Assembly: GCF_900108335.1 (NCBI RefSeq)
Contig: NZ_FNVT01000004.1
Span: 1 to 64,000 of the forward strand
Direction: 5' to 3'
Source: Nonomuraea solani
GTDB lineage: Bacteria > Actinomycetota > Actinomycetes > Streptosporangiales > Streptosporangiaceae
Length of the DNA: 64,000 nt
Shown here piece by piece: positions 50,759-60,578 of the stretch (positions are counted from its first letter, which is position 1; each line of letters opens with the position of its first letter). A program made the position numbers and the translations under genes. The notes under the pieces were generated by a model. That model ran no database searches. It saw only the letters and a program-made list of their open reading frames with translations, and was not told the origin of the DNA.

Positions 50759-51231
50759 GTGCCATCCGCTCTCGCGGCGACAGACAGAAGAATAGCGGAC
50801 TTCCGAGGTGTACGTGACACCGGTTTGTCCCGAGCCGGATCTCAAGGGACTGCAGCGCCGAAACGGGCGGGGTTCTGAGGGTCATCCGGGGTCGTTGAGC
50901 CAGCGGTCTCCTGGTCCCGCTCCCGCGGGGGTGGTACGGCGGCGCATGTTTGGCCTGCCGGGGATGGGTTCTGGTCTCCGCAGGCCGCGTGGCGGGCCCC
51001 GGTGTGGCTGGTGCTGGATTCTGTCCCGGCATCCGACGGGGGTGGAGGGGAAGGGGGTGTTGAGGGGGGAAGGTGGCGAAGTGGTGCAAAGGTGATCATC
51101 TGCGTACACGGGGCGGCAAGGGGTCTCGGTCCTGCGCGGCTGGCCGATGCTGGCTAGGCTCGTTCGCTGGGTCCGTGCGCCTCGGGCATGGTGGGGAAGC
51201 GGGATCCGGGTAGGGATTCGCGGTTGAGAGG
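50759..51231. other. Gap upstream of yajQ
   Basis: About 470 bases, G-rich on the plus strand between 50990 and 51090. Open frames on the minus strand are Pro/Arg/His-rich shadows. No gene, IS or clear promoter could be supported. Confidence 0.4.
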
Positions 51232-51732
51232 ATGGGTGTTTTGGCTGATTCGTCGTTCGACATCGTCAGCAAGATCGACCGGCAGGAAGTCGACAATGCG
51301 CTGAACCAGACGGTCAAGGAGATCGGGCATCGCTTCGACTTCAAGGGCACTGGGGCTGCTATCAGCTGGTCCGGGCAGAACAACATCGAGATCAAGGCGA
51401 ACAGCGAGGAGCGGGCGAATGCCGCACTCGACGTGTTCAAGGAGAAGGTGGTCAAGCGGGGGCTGTCGCTGAAGGTTCTCGACGCGGGTGAGCCGAAGCT
51501 GTCGGGCAAGGAATACCGCATGCTGATCAGCCTCAAGGAGGGCATCGATCAGGAGAACGCGAAGAAGATCTCCAAGCTGATCCGTGACGAAGGTCCCAAG
51601 GGGATCAAGGCGCAGATTCAGGGTGAGGAGCTTCGGGTCAGCTCCAAGAAGAAGGATGACCTTCAGGACGTCATTTCTCTGCTCAAGGGCAAGGATCTGG
51701 ACATTGCCCTGCAGTTCGTGAACTACCGCTAG
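51232..51732 (+). CDS. yajQ: YajQ family cyclic di-GMP/nucleotide-binding protein
   Basis: A 166-residue YajQ protein: [27 protein letters not shown] start, [39 protein letters not shown], and C-terminal [25 protein letters not shown]. In Xanthomonas a YajQ protein binds c-di-GMP and acts with a LysR regulator; its role in actinobacteria is unknown. Codon use here is less GC-biased than in the neighbours, as in conserved, well-expressed genes. It stands alone. Confidence 0.95.
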   Translation: MGVLADSSFDIVSKIDRQEVDNALNQTVKEIGHRFDFKGTGAAISWSGQNNIEIKANSEERANAALDVFKEKVVKRGLSLKVLDAGEPKLSGKEYRMLISLKEGIDQENAKKISKLIRDEGPKGIKAQIQGEELRVSSKKKDDLQDVISLLKGKDLDIALQFVNYR

Positions 51733-51803
51733 CCAGGCGTGGAACCGTACGGATCCGGTCTCGGTCTGGTGGGGTCGGGTCGTGGAGGGGACATCCGCGG
51801 CAT

Positions 51804-51905
51804 ATGGTCGAGCGCTCTCGTCCGGCAGGTAGATGGTCGAAAGCGCTCGTCCTGGCACATGGTCGAGCGCCCTTGTCGGGCAGAGGTTGAGGGTGCTCGT
51901 CCGGG
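51804..51905 (+). repeat. Four degenerate tandem repeats, about 25-29 nt
   Basis: Units start at 51804, 51833, 51859 and 51884 and share ATGGTCGA-GCGCTCGTCC-GGCA. The first three begin ATGGTCGA; the fourth begins AGGTTGAGG. They lie between yajQ and the convergent membrane protein gene. No coding frame is preserved. They may be a small noncoding minisatellite. Confidence 0.65.
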
Positions 51906-51959
51906 TTTTGCGAGGGTGTGCAAGCGGCGACGTGTGCCTCAGGTTACTCCGCGGGGTGG

Positions 51960-53453
51960 TTACTGGGGGCGGAGGATTCGGGTGGCGCCGGCGATCAGGG
52001 CTGTGGCGAGGATCCAGCCGGAGATGATCAGTGCGTACGCGAGCCACTGCGTCCACCCCACAGCCGCGAAAAGCTCTCGTTGCCCGAATGCGGGGATCGG
52101 GAGGAGTAGGTCGAAGGTGTAGGCGAACGAGTTGAAATCGGGGCTCTCGGTGGGCTTGAGGGCTCTTGGGGGGATAAGGGCGAAGACGACCGTGCCCAGG
52201 GTGAGCAGTAACCCGAACCACATGCCTGCCAGCCACGGGCGATAGCCGTAACCGACGGCCCCGTCGAGGAGGCGGCCCCACACCCGTGTGCCGACTCCTT
52301 GTGTCTGCCTTCTGGCGCGTAGCTTGGCGAGTTGGGTGCGGCGGGCGAGTACGTCGTTGCCGTCGCTGAGGTACCAGGCGGCCAGTTGTTCGTACGGCTG
52401 CGGACGGAAACCGTCCGGATCGCGGGTGACCCAGTCGATGCGTTTGGCCACGCCGCCCCCGCGCAGGCGGTTGTAGGTGAGGCCGTTCAGGCGAAGCTTC
52501 TCCGGCCAGACGTCCGGGTGGTCGTGCAGGGTGCCGATGGTGGAGTAGGCCAGGGTGACGACGCCCTCGATGGGTTCGGCCGGATTGAGGTAGAGCTCGC
52601 GGATCTCCATGTGACTCATGTAGAGGGCGTAGCGGGTGTCCGGGCTGCGGACGGTGCCGGCGATCGAGAGAGTGCCGTTGATGCGGGCGCCTCGTAACAG
52701 TAAGCAGCCGGTTGCCTGGAATCCGTTGGTGCAGCGCATGGTGTCTTCGACGGCCATGTTCTCGGCGTCGAGGGCGTCTTTGCCGGGATTGCTGAGCTTC
52801 GCGCCCTCCAGGAAGAATCCGCCGTTGAGGCGGGCGCCCACCAGGTTGATTCCGCCGGTGAAGTCGGCGTTGCGCAGGTACGTGCCGGCGTCGACGGTGA
52901 TGGCGTTGGCGTAGAGGGCCCAGTCATCGTCGTCGTCCGTGGCCACGCGCGTGCCTCCGAGCCACAGGCCGCTTTCGAACTGGGCGCGGGCCAGGCGTAC
53001 GGCACCGGTGATGTTCGAGCCGGACAGGCTGAGATGGCCGGCGACGTGCATGCCGCCGCCGCTGATCCCCGGGAGGTGGCAGTCGGTCAGGCGGATCGTG
53101 CGGGTGGTGGAGTCGGTGAGCCGGATAGGTTCGTCCAGATGGCAGCCGGTGAGGATGAGTTCGTGCGGAATTGTGCCGCCGGCGATGACCAGGCGGCCGG
53201 TGATCCTGGCGCCGCGCAGGCGTACCGAGGGAACCGAGCCGCCGTTGACCTCGCGAGCGCCGAGCAGGAGCGAGGCGATCACCTCGGCCCTGATCGAGCG
53301 TTCAGGCCCCCAGGTGTCGCCGTCCGTGGGCGCGTTGGCGCCGGCCTTGCGGCAGGTGCCGATCTCGAACGGGCCCAGCTCGACCGTCTCCCCGGTCGGG
53401 AAGGCGTTCCAGAGTTTGCGCTCTGCTTCGGTCAGCCGTGGAGCCGGGCCCAT
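51960..53453 (-). CDS. Membrane protein with bactofilin/pentapeptide-like beta-helix
   Basis: A 497-residue protein. Residues ~60-330 form a right-handed beta-helix-like region made of repeated short strands (VRLRGARITGRLVIAGG, LILTGCHLDEPIRLTD, LSLSGSNITGAVRLARAQF, GINLVGARLNGGFFLEGAKL). After a charged linker (QTQGVGTRVWGRLLDG) come two C-terminal membrane segments (WLAGMWFGLLLTLGTVVFAL and WLAYALIISGWILATALIAG). It starts 8 nt after htpX ends, so the two are one transcript. Similar actinobacterial proteins are often called 'oxidoreductase' without evidence. Confidence 0.8.
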   Translation of the reverse strand: MGPAPRLTEAERKLWNAFPTGETVELGPFEIGTCRKAGANAPTDGDTWGPERSIRAEVIASLLLGAREVNGGSVPSVRLRGARITGRLVIAGGTIPHELILTGCHLDEPIRLTDSTTRTIRLTDCHLPGISGGGMHVAGHLSLSGSNITGAVRLARAQFESGLWLGGTRVATDDDDDWALYANAITVDAGTYLRNADFTGGINLVGARLNGGFFLEGAKLSNPGKDALDAENMAVEDTMRCTNGFQATGCLLLRGARINGTLSIAGTVRSPDTRYALYMSHMEIRELYLNPAEPIEGVVTLAYSTIGTLHDHPDVWPEKLRLNGLTYNRLRGGGVAKRIDWVTRDPDGFRPQPYEQLAAWYLSDGNDVLARRTQLAKLRARRQTQGVGTRVWGRLLDGAVGYGYRPWLAGMWFGLLLTLGTVVFALIPPRALKPTESPDFNSFAYTFDLLLPIPAFGQRELFAAVGWTQWLAYALIISGWILATALIAGATRILRPQ

Positions 53454-53461
53454 ACGATCCC

Positions 53462-54313
53462 TCAGCGGCGGTAGCCGGCCATGCGCTCGAGGCGCGCGAC
53501 CCGCTCGGACGTGGGCGGGTGCGTGGAGAACAGGCGGCCGACGCCGGAGCCGCTGAACGGGTTGGCGATCATCATGTGCGAGGCCGAGGTGAGGCGGCTG
53601 TTCTCGGGGAGCGGAAGTCTGCGGGCGCCCATCTCGATCTTGCGGAGTGCGGAGGCGAGTGCGAGGGGGTCGCCGGTCAGCCGAGCGCCCGATTCGTCGG
53701 CCTGGAACTCCCTTGTGCGAGATATCGCCATCTGCACCATCCCGGCCGCCACCGGACCGAGCACCATCATCAGCAGCGCCCCCAAGAAGCCAGGACCCTC
53801 GTCGTCGTCAGAGCCGCCGAAGAACACGGCCACATAACTGACCCAAGTGATCATCGTGGCGAGCGCACCGGCGACCGAGGAGATGAGGATGTCCCGGTTG
53901 TACACATGCGACAGCTCATGCCCGATCACGCCGCGCAGTTCGGCCTCGTCGAGCAGCTTGGTCAGCCCGTACGTCACGCAGACCGCGGCCTGGCGGGGGC
54001 TCCTGCCGGTCGCGAACGCGTTCGGCTGCACCGTCGGCGAGATGTACAGGCGTGGCATCGGCTGGCGTGCCTCGGTCGAGAGCTCGCGGACGATTCGGTA
54101 GAGCGTGGGGTGTTCGACCTCGCTGACGGGCCTTGCCCGCATGGCCGACAACGCGATGCGGTCGGAGAAGAAGTAGGCGATGCCGCTGCTCGCCAGGGCG
54201 AGCACGAGCGCGAACCGCATTCCGGTGCCGCCGCCCAACCACGCGCCCACCCCGACAATCAGCGCAGACAGCCCGCCGAGCAGAACGGCGGTGCGCAGAC
54301 CGTTGTGGTGCAA
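53462..54313 (-). CDS. htpX: Membrane zinc metalloprotease HtpX
   Basis: A 283-residue M48 protease for quality control of membrane proteins. It has two N-terminal membrane helices, the zinc site HELSHVYNRD (HExxH) near residue 130, a further membrane pair and the conserved EFQADESGARLTGDP, whose Glu is the third ligand. The start is TTG 54313 with AGGGGG five bases upstream. It lies downstream of nuoN and is co-transcribed with the beta-helix membrane protein gene. Confidence 0.94.
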   Translation of the reverse strand: MHHNGLRTAVLLGGLSALIVGVGAWLGGGTGMRFALVLALASSGIAYFFSDRIALSAMRARPVSEVEHPTLYRIVRELSTEARQPMPRLYISPTVQPNAFATGRSPRQAAVCVTYGLTKLLDEAELRGVIGHELSHVYNRDILISSVAGALATMITWVSYVAVFFGGSDDDEGPGFLGALLMMVLGPVAAGMVQMAISRTREFQADESGARLTGDPLALASALRKIEMGARRLPLPENSRLTSASHMMIANPFSGSGVGRLFSTHPPTSERVARLERMAGYRR

Positions 54314-54420
54314 GGTTCCCCCTCTCGTGGCCTGGGTTCACCTCGTCCAACGACGATGACCCGGTCCTTCGTTCCCCGCAGTGCTCAGTTGAGGGCGGAG
54401 CGCGACTTGCCGCGTGCTGT

Positions 54421-55920
54421 TCAGCCAGAGGCGGACAAGGACGTCAGGTCGAGAACGAACTGCGGGGCGATCGAGAACAGGACGACCGCCACCAGGGCCA
54501 GGCCGATCGCGAACCAGGTCGAAGGGTGTGGGCGCGGCGCCAGCCCGGCGGCCGGGGCGAAGAGGCGGGCCGTCCAGACGACGTAGTAGTAGAGGCCGAT
54601 CACCGTGTTGACGGCCATGACCAGCGCCAGCCAGCCGGAACCGGTCTCGATGATCTCGCGGAAGACGAAGACCTTGGCGAAGAGCCCGGCCAGCCCGGGC
54701 GGCAGGCCGGCCAGGCAGACCAGGCAGAACGCGAGCGCGATGCCCGCCGCCGGACGGCGCAGGGCCAGGCCGCGGTAGTCGTCGAGTTCGTTGCGCGCGG
54801 AGGTCTTCGACACGAGCATGACGACGGCGAACGCGCCGAGGTTCATGGCGGCGTAGATGACCAGGTACGCCATGGACGCGCTGATCGCGCCCGGCATGAG
54901 CTCGGCCGACGTGACCGCCAGCGGAGCCAGGATGTAACCGGACTGCGCGACCGAGGACCACGCCAGCAGGCGTACGGCCGAGCGCTGCCGCATGGCGAGC
55001 AGGTTGCCCACGGTCATGGTCAGCGCGGCGATGATCGCCATGATCGGGGCCCAGGTCGCGGCCTGGCCGGACAGGGCGGTGACCAGGACCAGGATCAGCC
55101 CGGCGAATCCGGCCGCTTTGGAGATGACCGAGAGAAGGGCGGCCACGGGGATGGGCGCGCCCTGGTAGACGTCGGCCGCCCAGGAGTGGAACGGCACCGC
55201 CGCGATCTTGAAGGCGAAGCCGGCCACCACGAGGACGACGCCGACCGTGACGACACTGGCCGTCAGGGCCACGCCCGGTGCCGGTACGGCGCCGGTGAAC
55301 ACCTCCGACAGGCGTGACAGGTAGACCGTGCCCGCGATGCCGTACAGGAGTGAGACGCCGAACAGCATGATCGCCGTGGAGACGACCGAGACGACGAAGA
55401 GCTTCACGGCGGCCTCGGAGGCGCGGCCGTCGTAGCGTTTCAGGGCAGTGAGGGCGAAGACCGGGAGTGAGACCAGTTCGAGCGCCACCACCAGCATGAT
55501 CAAGTCGCGGGAGGCGGGCAGGGTGACGGCGCCGACGAGGGTGCAGAGGAGGAGGAAGTACCACTCTCCGACCGGAATGCCGCCGCCCGCCAGTTCGGTG
55601 AACGACATCGCGACCACGACGACGGCGGCCACCAGGACCAGGCCGGCGAACACCAGCGTGAATCTGTCCACGACGAACGAGCACAGTTGCTGGGGTTCGA
55701 GGTTGGGTGGGACACAGAACGTGGACCGTGTCCCACCCCTGACCGCCTGGGCGATGACGAAGCCGAGGGAGAGCACGATGCCGGCGAGGGTGATGGCGCC
55801 CAGAGCGGTCTTCGTGCGGGAGGCGGCGGGAAGGAACGCGTCGAGCAGCAGCACCAGGCCCGCGACCAGTGCGAGCGCCAGCGGGGGCGCTATCGCGAAA
55901 TAGTCGATCTGCTGGATCAT
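54421..55920 (-). CDS. nuoN: NADH-quinone oxidoreductase subunit N
   Basis: A 499-residue, 14-helix proton-pumping subunit of complex I. It has the antiporter-like helices with conserved Lys (GFAFKIAAVPFHSWAADVYQGAP) and Glu (VALELVSLPVF). It overlaps nuoM by 4 nt (ATGA). It is the last gene of the nuoIJKLMN run; a larger, out-of-frame ORF covers its start but is not the gene. Confidence 0.95.
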   Translation of the reverse strand: MIQQIDYFAIAPPLALALVAGLVLLLDAFLPAASRTKTALGAITLAGIVLSLGFVIAQAVRGGTRSTFCVPPNLEPQQLCSFVVDRFTLVFAGLVLVAAVVVVAMSFTELAGGGIPVGEWYFLLLCTLVGAVTLPASRDLIMLVVALELVSLPVFALTALKRYDGRASEAAVKLFVVSVVSTAIMLFGVSLLYGIAGTVYLSRLSEVFTGAVPAPGVALTASVVTVGVVLVVAGFAFKIAAVPFHSWAADVYQGAPIPVAALLSVISKAAGFAGLILVLVTALSGQAATWAPIMAIIAALTMTVGNLLAMRQRSAVRLLAWSSVAQSGYILAPLAVTSAELMPGAISASMAYLVIYAAMNLGAFAVVMLVSKTSARNELDDYRGLALRRPAAGIALAFCLVCLAGLPPGLAGLFAKVFVFREIIETGSGWLALVMAVNTVIGLYYYVVWTARLFAPAAGLAPRPHPSTWFAIGLALVAVVLFSIAPQFVLDLTSLSASG

Positions 55921-57434
55921 GAGAAGGCTCCCAGCAGGGTCTGCACGGACGGTGTGGTGAGCGACAGCAGCAGGCCGGGCCAGAGGCCGAAGAGCAGGGT
56001 CAGGATCACCAGGGGTGTCCAGGCGAGCAGTTCGTACTGTTTGATGTCCGTCGCGAAGGGGGGTGCCTTGACGGCGATGGCCGCGGACGGGCTTTCGTCC
56101 TGGGTGCGGCCGTGGGTGACGCGGGAGAGCATGACCAGGAAGTACGCCGCCGTCAGGACCGCGCCCAGTCCCCCGATCACCATGTACGTGAGGAACAGGC
56201 CGCGCGGCAGCCCGCCCGCCGGCTGGAACGCCCCGAACAGCGCCAGCATCTCGCCCCAGAACCCGGCCAGCCCCGGCAGCCCGAGCGAGGCGACGCAGGC
56301 GAACGTCAGCACCGAGCCCAGCCGGGGCAGCCTGGCCAGCAGGCCGCCGCCGAGCGAGGGCATGTCGGCGGTGTGGTAGCGCTCCTTGATGGCGCCGGCC
56401 AGGAAGAACAGCAGGCCGGTGATCAGGCCGTGGGCGACGTTCGCGAAGAGGGCGCCGTTGATGCCCACGGGGGTCAGCGTGGCGAAGCCGAGCAGGACGA
56501 AGCCCATGTGGCCGACGGACGAGTAGGCGATCATGCGTTTGAGGTCGCGCTGGGCCAGGCAGGCGAGGGCGCCGTACACGATGCCGACCACGGCGAACGC
56601 GCCCAGCCACGGCGCCACGGCCGCCGCGCCCTCGGGGAGGACGGGGATGGCGATCCTGGCGAAGCCGTACGTGCCCATTTTGAGCAGCACCCCGGCGAGC
56701 AGCACGGAGCCGACGGTGGGGGCCTCCGTGTGGGCGTCGGGCAGCCACGTGTGCAGGGGCCACATGGGCGTCTTCACCGCCAGGCCGATGCCGATCGCCA
56801 CGAATGCCAGGATCTGTACGGACCTGGCCATGCCCGCGCCGTGAGCCGCGCTCAGCGCCACGATGTCGAGGGTGCCGGTCTGGGCCCAGACGAGCAGCAG
56901 GCCGAGCAGCATCACGACCGAGCCGAGCAGCGTGTAGAGGATGAACTTGATCGACGCCGCCCGGCGCCCTTCGCCGCCCCAGATGCCGATCAGGAAGTAC
57001 ATCGGGATGAGGACGATCTCGAAGAAGACGAAGAAGAGGAGGAGGTCGAGGGCGAGGAACGTACCGATCATGCCCACTTCGAGCACGAGCAGCGTGAACA
57101 CGAGCGCCCGTGGCCTGCTCTGCCCGTCTTTGAACAGGTAGACGAAGCACAGGAACGTCAGCAGGGCCGTCAGCGCGATCAGGGGCAGCGAGATTCCGTC
57201 GACGCCGAGGTGGAAGCGCAGGCCGAGCCCGGGGATCCACGGCTGGTCGATCTCGAACTGCACGCGCGCGGGCGCGCCGTAGTCGAACGTCGCCAGCATC
57301 AGCAGGCTCAGCGCCAGGGTGAGGCCGGACAGGACGAGTCCGTACGCGCGGCTGAGCAACTGTGGGGCGAGGAGAAGCAGGAGCGCGCCGAGCAGTGGTA
57401 CGGCGAGCAGCGCGGTGGGGAGCCAGCCCGTCAC
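55917..57434 (-). CDS. nuoM: NADH-quinone oxidoreductase subunit M
   Basis: A 505-residue, 14-helix proton-pumping subunit. It has the conserved helix [69 protein letters not shown] (pumping Lys) and HGLITGLLFFLAGAIKERYHT. GTG 57434 overlaps the nuoL stop by 4 nt. The reading frame is open far upstream, but the gene starts here. Confidence 0.95.
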   Translation of the reverse strand: MTGWLPTALLAVPLLGALLLLLAPQLLSRAYGLVLSGLTLALSLLMLATFDYGAPARVQFEIDQPWIPGLGLRFHLGVDGISLPLIALTALLTFLCFVYLFKDGQSRPRALVFTLLVLEVGMIGTFLALDLLLFFVFFEIVLIPMYFLIGIWGGEGRRAASIKFILYTLLGSVVMLLGLLLVWAQTGTLDIVALSAAHGAGMARSVQILAFVAIGIGLAVKTPMWPLHTWLPDAHTEAPTVGSVLLAGVLLKMGTYGFARIAIPVLPEGAAAVAPWLGAFAVVGIVYGALACLAQRDLKRMIAYSSVGHMGFVLLGFATLTPVGINGALFANVAHGLITGLLFFLAGAIKERYHTADMPSLGGGLLARLPRLGSVLTFACVASLGLPGLAGFWGEMLALFGAFQPAGGLPRGLFLTYMVIGGLGAVLTAAYFLVMLSRVTHGRTQDESPSAAIAVKAPPFATDIKQYELLAWTPLVILTLLFGLWPGLLLSLTTPSVQTLLGAFS

Positions 57435-59305
57435 GAGAACACCACCGCCCCGATCACGATCAACAGGACACCGGCGAGCACGCCGCTCACGTAGAGCTGA
57501 ACATTGCCGTTCTGGGCCAGTCGCAGCACTCCGGACAATCCGCGCGCAGATCTGCCCGAGCCGCGTACCGCGCCGTCCACGACCACGTCGTCGGTCCTGA
57601 CCACGAGTCTGGCCAGGGCCAGCACCGGGCGTACGAACAGCGCGGCGTACAGCTCGTCCACGTAGAACGCCCGCTCGCAGGGCACTCTCAACGGGCCCAG
57701 GAAGCGGGCCGGGTCGGCGACGGGGTCCATGCGCCAGAACGCGTAGACCGCCCCGGCGCCCAGCAGCGCGAGCACGACGCTGATGGCCGCCACACCGAGG
57801 TCCAGGTGCGGCTCCACGGCGAAGCCCAGCAGCAGGGCGGGGACGGCGAGGAGGACGACGGGCACGAGCATCGTCCGCGGGGCCTCCCTGACGTCCACGA
57901 CGTGGGCCATGCCGGGTTCGGGCTCCGGGAGCGCCACGACTCTGGCCTGGCCGAAGAAGGTGCGCAGCCAGGCTCTGGCGGCATAGGCGCCGGTGACGGC
58001 CACGGTCGCGAGCGCGCAGCCGTACAGGAGAAGGGCGGCCGCGTCCGTCAGGCCGCCGGTCGACAGCGCCTCGTCCATGGCCAGCAGGACCCCGTCCTTG
58101 CTGAAGAAACCGCTGGCCGGCGGGAGGCCCATGAGGGCGGCGAATCCGATCGTCATCGTGACGAACGTGACCGGCAGCTCGCGCCGCAGGCCGCCCATCT
58201 GGGTCATCAGGTTGGAGCCGACGTGGTGGATCACCGCGCCCGCGCAGAGGAACAGCAGTGCCTTGAACGCGCCGTGGGTCAGCAGGTGGAAGATGGCCGC
58301 CGTGTCGGAGCCCGCGGCCAGGCCGCCGGCCATGTAGGCGAGCTGGCTGACCGTGGAGTAGGCGAGCACGCGTTTCAGGTCGTCCTGCGCGAGCGCGGCC
58401 AGCGCGGCGCCGAGCATGCCGAGCGCGGCGATGACGGCCAGGACGTCGAGCGTGGCCGGGGCGCCGAGGAACGCGCCGAACAGTCTGGCCACGATGAAGA
58501 TGCCGGCGGCGACCATGGTGGCGGCGTGGATCAGGGCGCTGATCGGTGTCGGGCCCGCCATGGCGTCGGGGAGCCAGGTGTGCAGCGGCACCTGGGCGCT
58601 CTTGCCCGCCACGCCGGCCAGCAGGAGCATCGTGGCCGTCACCAGGGTGGCCTGCGACATTTCCGGCACCTTGGCCAGAACTTCGGTGATGCTGAAGCTG
58701 CCGGCCGCCGTACCGAGGACGAAGATGCCGAACAGGAAGCCGACGTCGCCGAGGCGGGTGACGAGGAACGCCTTGACCGCCGCGCGTGAATTGCTCCGGT
58801 CTTCCCACCAGTGGCCGATGAGCAGGTAGGAGCACAGGCCCATGATCTCCCAGCCCACGTAGAGGACCAGGAGGTCGCCCGCGTAGATCACCAGGAGCAT
58901 GGCGCTGGTGAACAGGCTGATGAACGCGCTGTAGGAGGGGTAGCGCGGGTCGCCTTTGAGATAGCCGACCGAATAGACCTGTACGGCCAGCGCCACGGCG
59001 GTCACCAGGACGCCGAGGATGGCGGACAGGTCGTCGGCCTGGATCGTCAGGGAGATCGGGATGCCGCCGGTGACGATCGTGCCGTAGGTCTGGCCCGTGG
59101 GGGGCGGCGCGGTCGTTTCTGTGAGATAGGCGAGGCCGTGGTGCCAGGCCAGGTATGTGGCCAGGATCGCTGAGGCCGCGGTGGGGAGGATCGCGATCCA
59201 GGCCGCTCTGGTGTTCGGCCGGCTTGTTCGCCGGCGGGAGAGGAGCAGGCCGGCGAAGGCGGCAATGAAAGGGAGGAGGACGGCCAGGAGCGGGAAGGTC
59301 GTCAT
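57431..59305 (-). CDS. nuoL: NADH-quinone oxidoreductase subunit L
   Basis: A 624-residue, 16-helix subunit with the lateral amphipathic helix. Conserved elements: [93 protein letters not shown] (pumping Lys and entry His) and STVSQLAYM. It overlaps nuoK and nuoM by 4 nt each. Length is typical. Confidence 0.96.
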   Translation of the reverse strand: MTTFPLLAVLLPFIAAFAGLLLSRRRTSRPNTRAAWIAILPTAASAILATYLAWHHGLAYLTETTAPPPTGQTYGTIVTGGIPISLTIQADDLSAILGVLVTAVALAVQVYSVGYLKGDPRYPSYSAFISLFTSAMLLVIYAGDLLVLYVGWEIMGLCSYLLIGHWWEDRSNSRAAVKAFLVTRLGDVGFLFGIFVLGTAAGSFSITEVLAKVPEMSQATLVTATMLLLAGVAGKSAQVPLHTWLPDAMAGPTPISALIHAATMVAAGIFIVARLFGAFLGAPATLDVLAVIAALGMLGAALAALAQDDLKRVLAYSTVSQLAYMAGGLAAGSDTAAIFHLLTHGAFKALLFLCAGAVIHHVGSNLMTQMGGLRRELPVTFVTMTIGFAALMGLPPASGFFSKDGVLLAMDEALSTGGLTDAAALLLYGCALATVAVTGAYAARAWLRTFFGQARVVALPEPEPGMAHVVDVREAPRTMLVPVVLLAVPALLLGFAVEPHLDLGVAAISVVLALLGAGAVYAFWRMDPVADPARFLGPLRVPCERAFYVDELYAALFVRPVLALARLVVRTDDVVVDGAVRGSGRSARGLSGVLRLAQNGNVQLYVSGVLAGVLLIVIGAVVFS

Positions 59306-59793
59306 AGCGTGCCACCTCGCTTGGCGGGCTGTTCGTCGCCGCGGCCTTCTTCGGTCTCCGCTCGCTTCGTCTGGTCTGGTGCTTTTGGCCTCCCCTGCCG
59401 GTTTTCGGCCGTTTCGGTCGGGGGATGTGGCTGATAGGTCAGGCCGTCGTTGGTGGTTTCGTCCGCCGGGGTGCTTGATGTGATGGCGGGTTCGGCCAGG
59501 TCGCGGAGGTGGTCGATGTCGACGGTGCGGCGGTTGCGGTAGAGCGCCAGCACGATGGCCAGGCCGAGGCCCACCTCGGCGGCCGCGATGACGATGACGA
59601 AGAGGGTCAGCACCTGGCCGCTGTGCAGGCGGTCTCCCAGCCAGACGTCGAACGCGACCAGGTTGAGGTTGACGGCGTTGAGCATCAGCTCCACCGACAT
59701 CAGCACGAGGATCGTGTTGCGCCGGGCGAGCACGCCGTAGACGCCGATGGAGAAGAGGAGCGCGGAGACGACCGCCGGGTAGACGATGTGCAC
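59302..59793 (-). CDS. nuoK: NADH-quinone oxidoreductase subunit K with C-terminal tail
   Basis: A 163-residue subunit. The first ~100 residues are a complete three-helix NuoK with the membrane Glu residues ([18 protein letters not shown] and [17 protein letters not shown]). About 60 extra residues follow, rich in Thr, Pro, Glu and Lys and presumably disordered and cytoplasmic. Normal NuoK is about 100 residues. GTG 59793 shares one base with the nuoJ stop. Confidence 0.92.
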   Translation of the reverse strand: MHIVYPAVVSALLFSIGVYGVLARRNTILVLMSVELMLNAVNLNLVAFDVWLGDRLHSGQVLTLFVIVIAAAEVGLGLAIVLALYRNRRTVDIDHLRDLAEPAITSSTPADETTNDGLTYQPHPPTETAENRQGRPKAPDQTKRAETEEGRGDEQPAKRGGTL

Positions 59794-60578
59794 TAATGAC
59801 CCCCGGTCTGGTCGGGCGGCGGGCCGCCCACGGTCCGGTCGGGTGATGCGGTGTTCCCCGGCTGGGGCTTTTCGGGGCGTGCGTTTCCGGCCCGCTCTGA
59901 GCTAGGCGCGTTTTCTAGTGCCGTGGTGGCTGCGGTTGTCGTGGGTGCTTCCGCGCTCCCGGTCGCGCCGTTGCCCGTCGTGGTGTTGTCGGCGCCGTTC
60001 GGGGAGCCGCTTGGGATGCCTGGGCGGGACGGGTCGTTCGGGGAGCCGCCCGGGATGTCGGTGCGGGACAGGACGATGGCGCCGATCAAGGCGGCCAGCA
60101 GGAGGACCGACAGCGCCTCGAACGGGAGCACCCAGGTGGCGAACACGCTGGCGCCGAGCTCCTTCGCGGCTCCCTGGCCGGGGGTGAGCGGGGTGTAGGC
60201 CGTACGGAAGCCGTCGATGACCACCGTGACCAGGATGGCCGCCGTCGCCACCGCCACCAGGGCCGAGACCGGTCTGTTGCCGCTGTCGAGGTCGGCGGAG
60301 CGGCCGATGGGGGCGCGGGTGAGCATGATGCCGAACAGCATCAGGACCACCACCGCGCCCACATAGATCAGGACCTGGACCCAGGCCACGAACTCCGCGG
60401 TCAGGACGAGATAGCCGCCGGCCAGGGCGCCGAAGCAGAGCACCAGCCAGAGGGCGGCGTGGACCAGTTGTTTGGTCGTGACGACGAGCAGCGCTGAACC
60501 AACCGCCACCGCACCCAGCAGCAAGAAGACGATCTCTTGCCCGGTGGGTGACAGGTAGGAGGGCACCGCCTCGGTCAC
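59793..60578 (-). CDS. nuoJ: NADH-quinone oxidoreductase subunit J with C-terminal tail
   Basis: A 261-residue five-helix subunit: [75 protein letters not shown] is the core, followed by [23 protein letters not shown]. The last ~85 residues are Gly/Pro/Thr/Asn-rich and lie beyond the usual end. GTG 60578 overlaps the nuoI stop by 4 nt. Confidence 0.92.
   Translation of the reverse strand: MTEAVPSYLSPTGQEIVFLLLGAVAVGSALLVVTTKQLVHAALWLVLCFGALAGGYLVLTAEFVAWVQVLIYVGAVVVLMLFGIMLTRAPIGRSADLDSGNRPVSALVAVATAAILVTVVIDGFRTAYTPLTPGQGAAKELGASVFATWVLPFEALSVLLLAALIGAIVLSRTDIPGGSPNDPSRPGIPSGSPNGADNTTTGNGATGSAEAPTTTAATTALENAPSSERAGNARPEKPQPGNTASPDRTVGGPPPDQTGGH

Noticed and set aside
54421..57240. 939-codon minus-strand ORF
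   Set aside because: Only the nuoN portion from 55920 is real; the rest is an alternative frame of nuoM.
55917..59315. 1132-codon minus-strand ORF
   Set aside because: Only its last ~505 codons are nuoM; the upstream part is an out-of-frame shadow of nuoL on the same strand.
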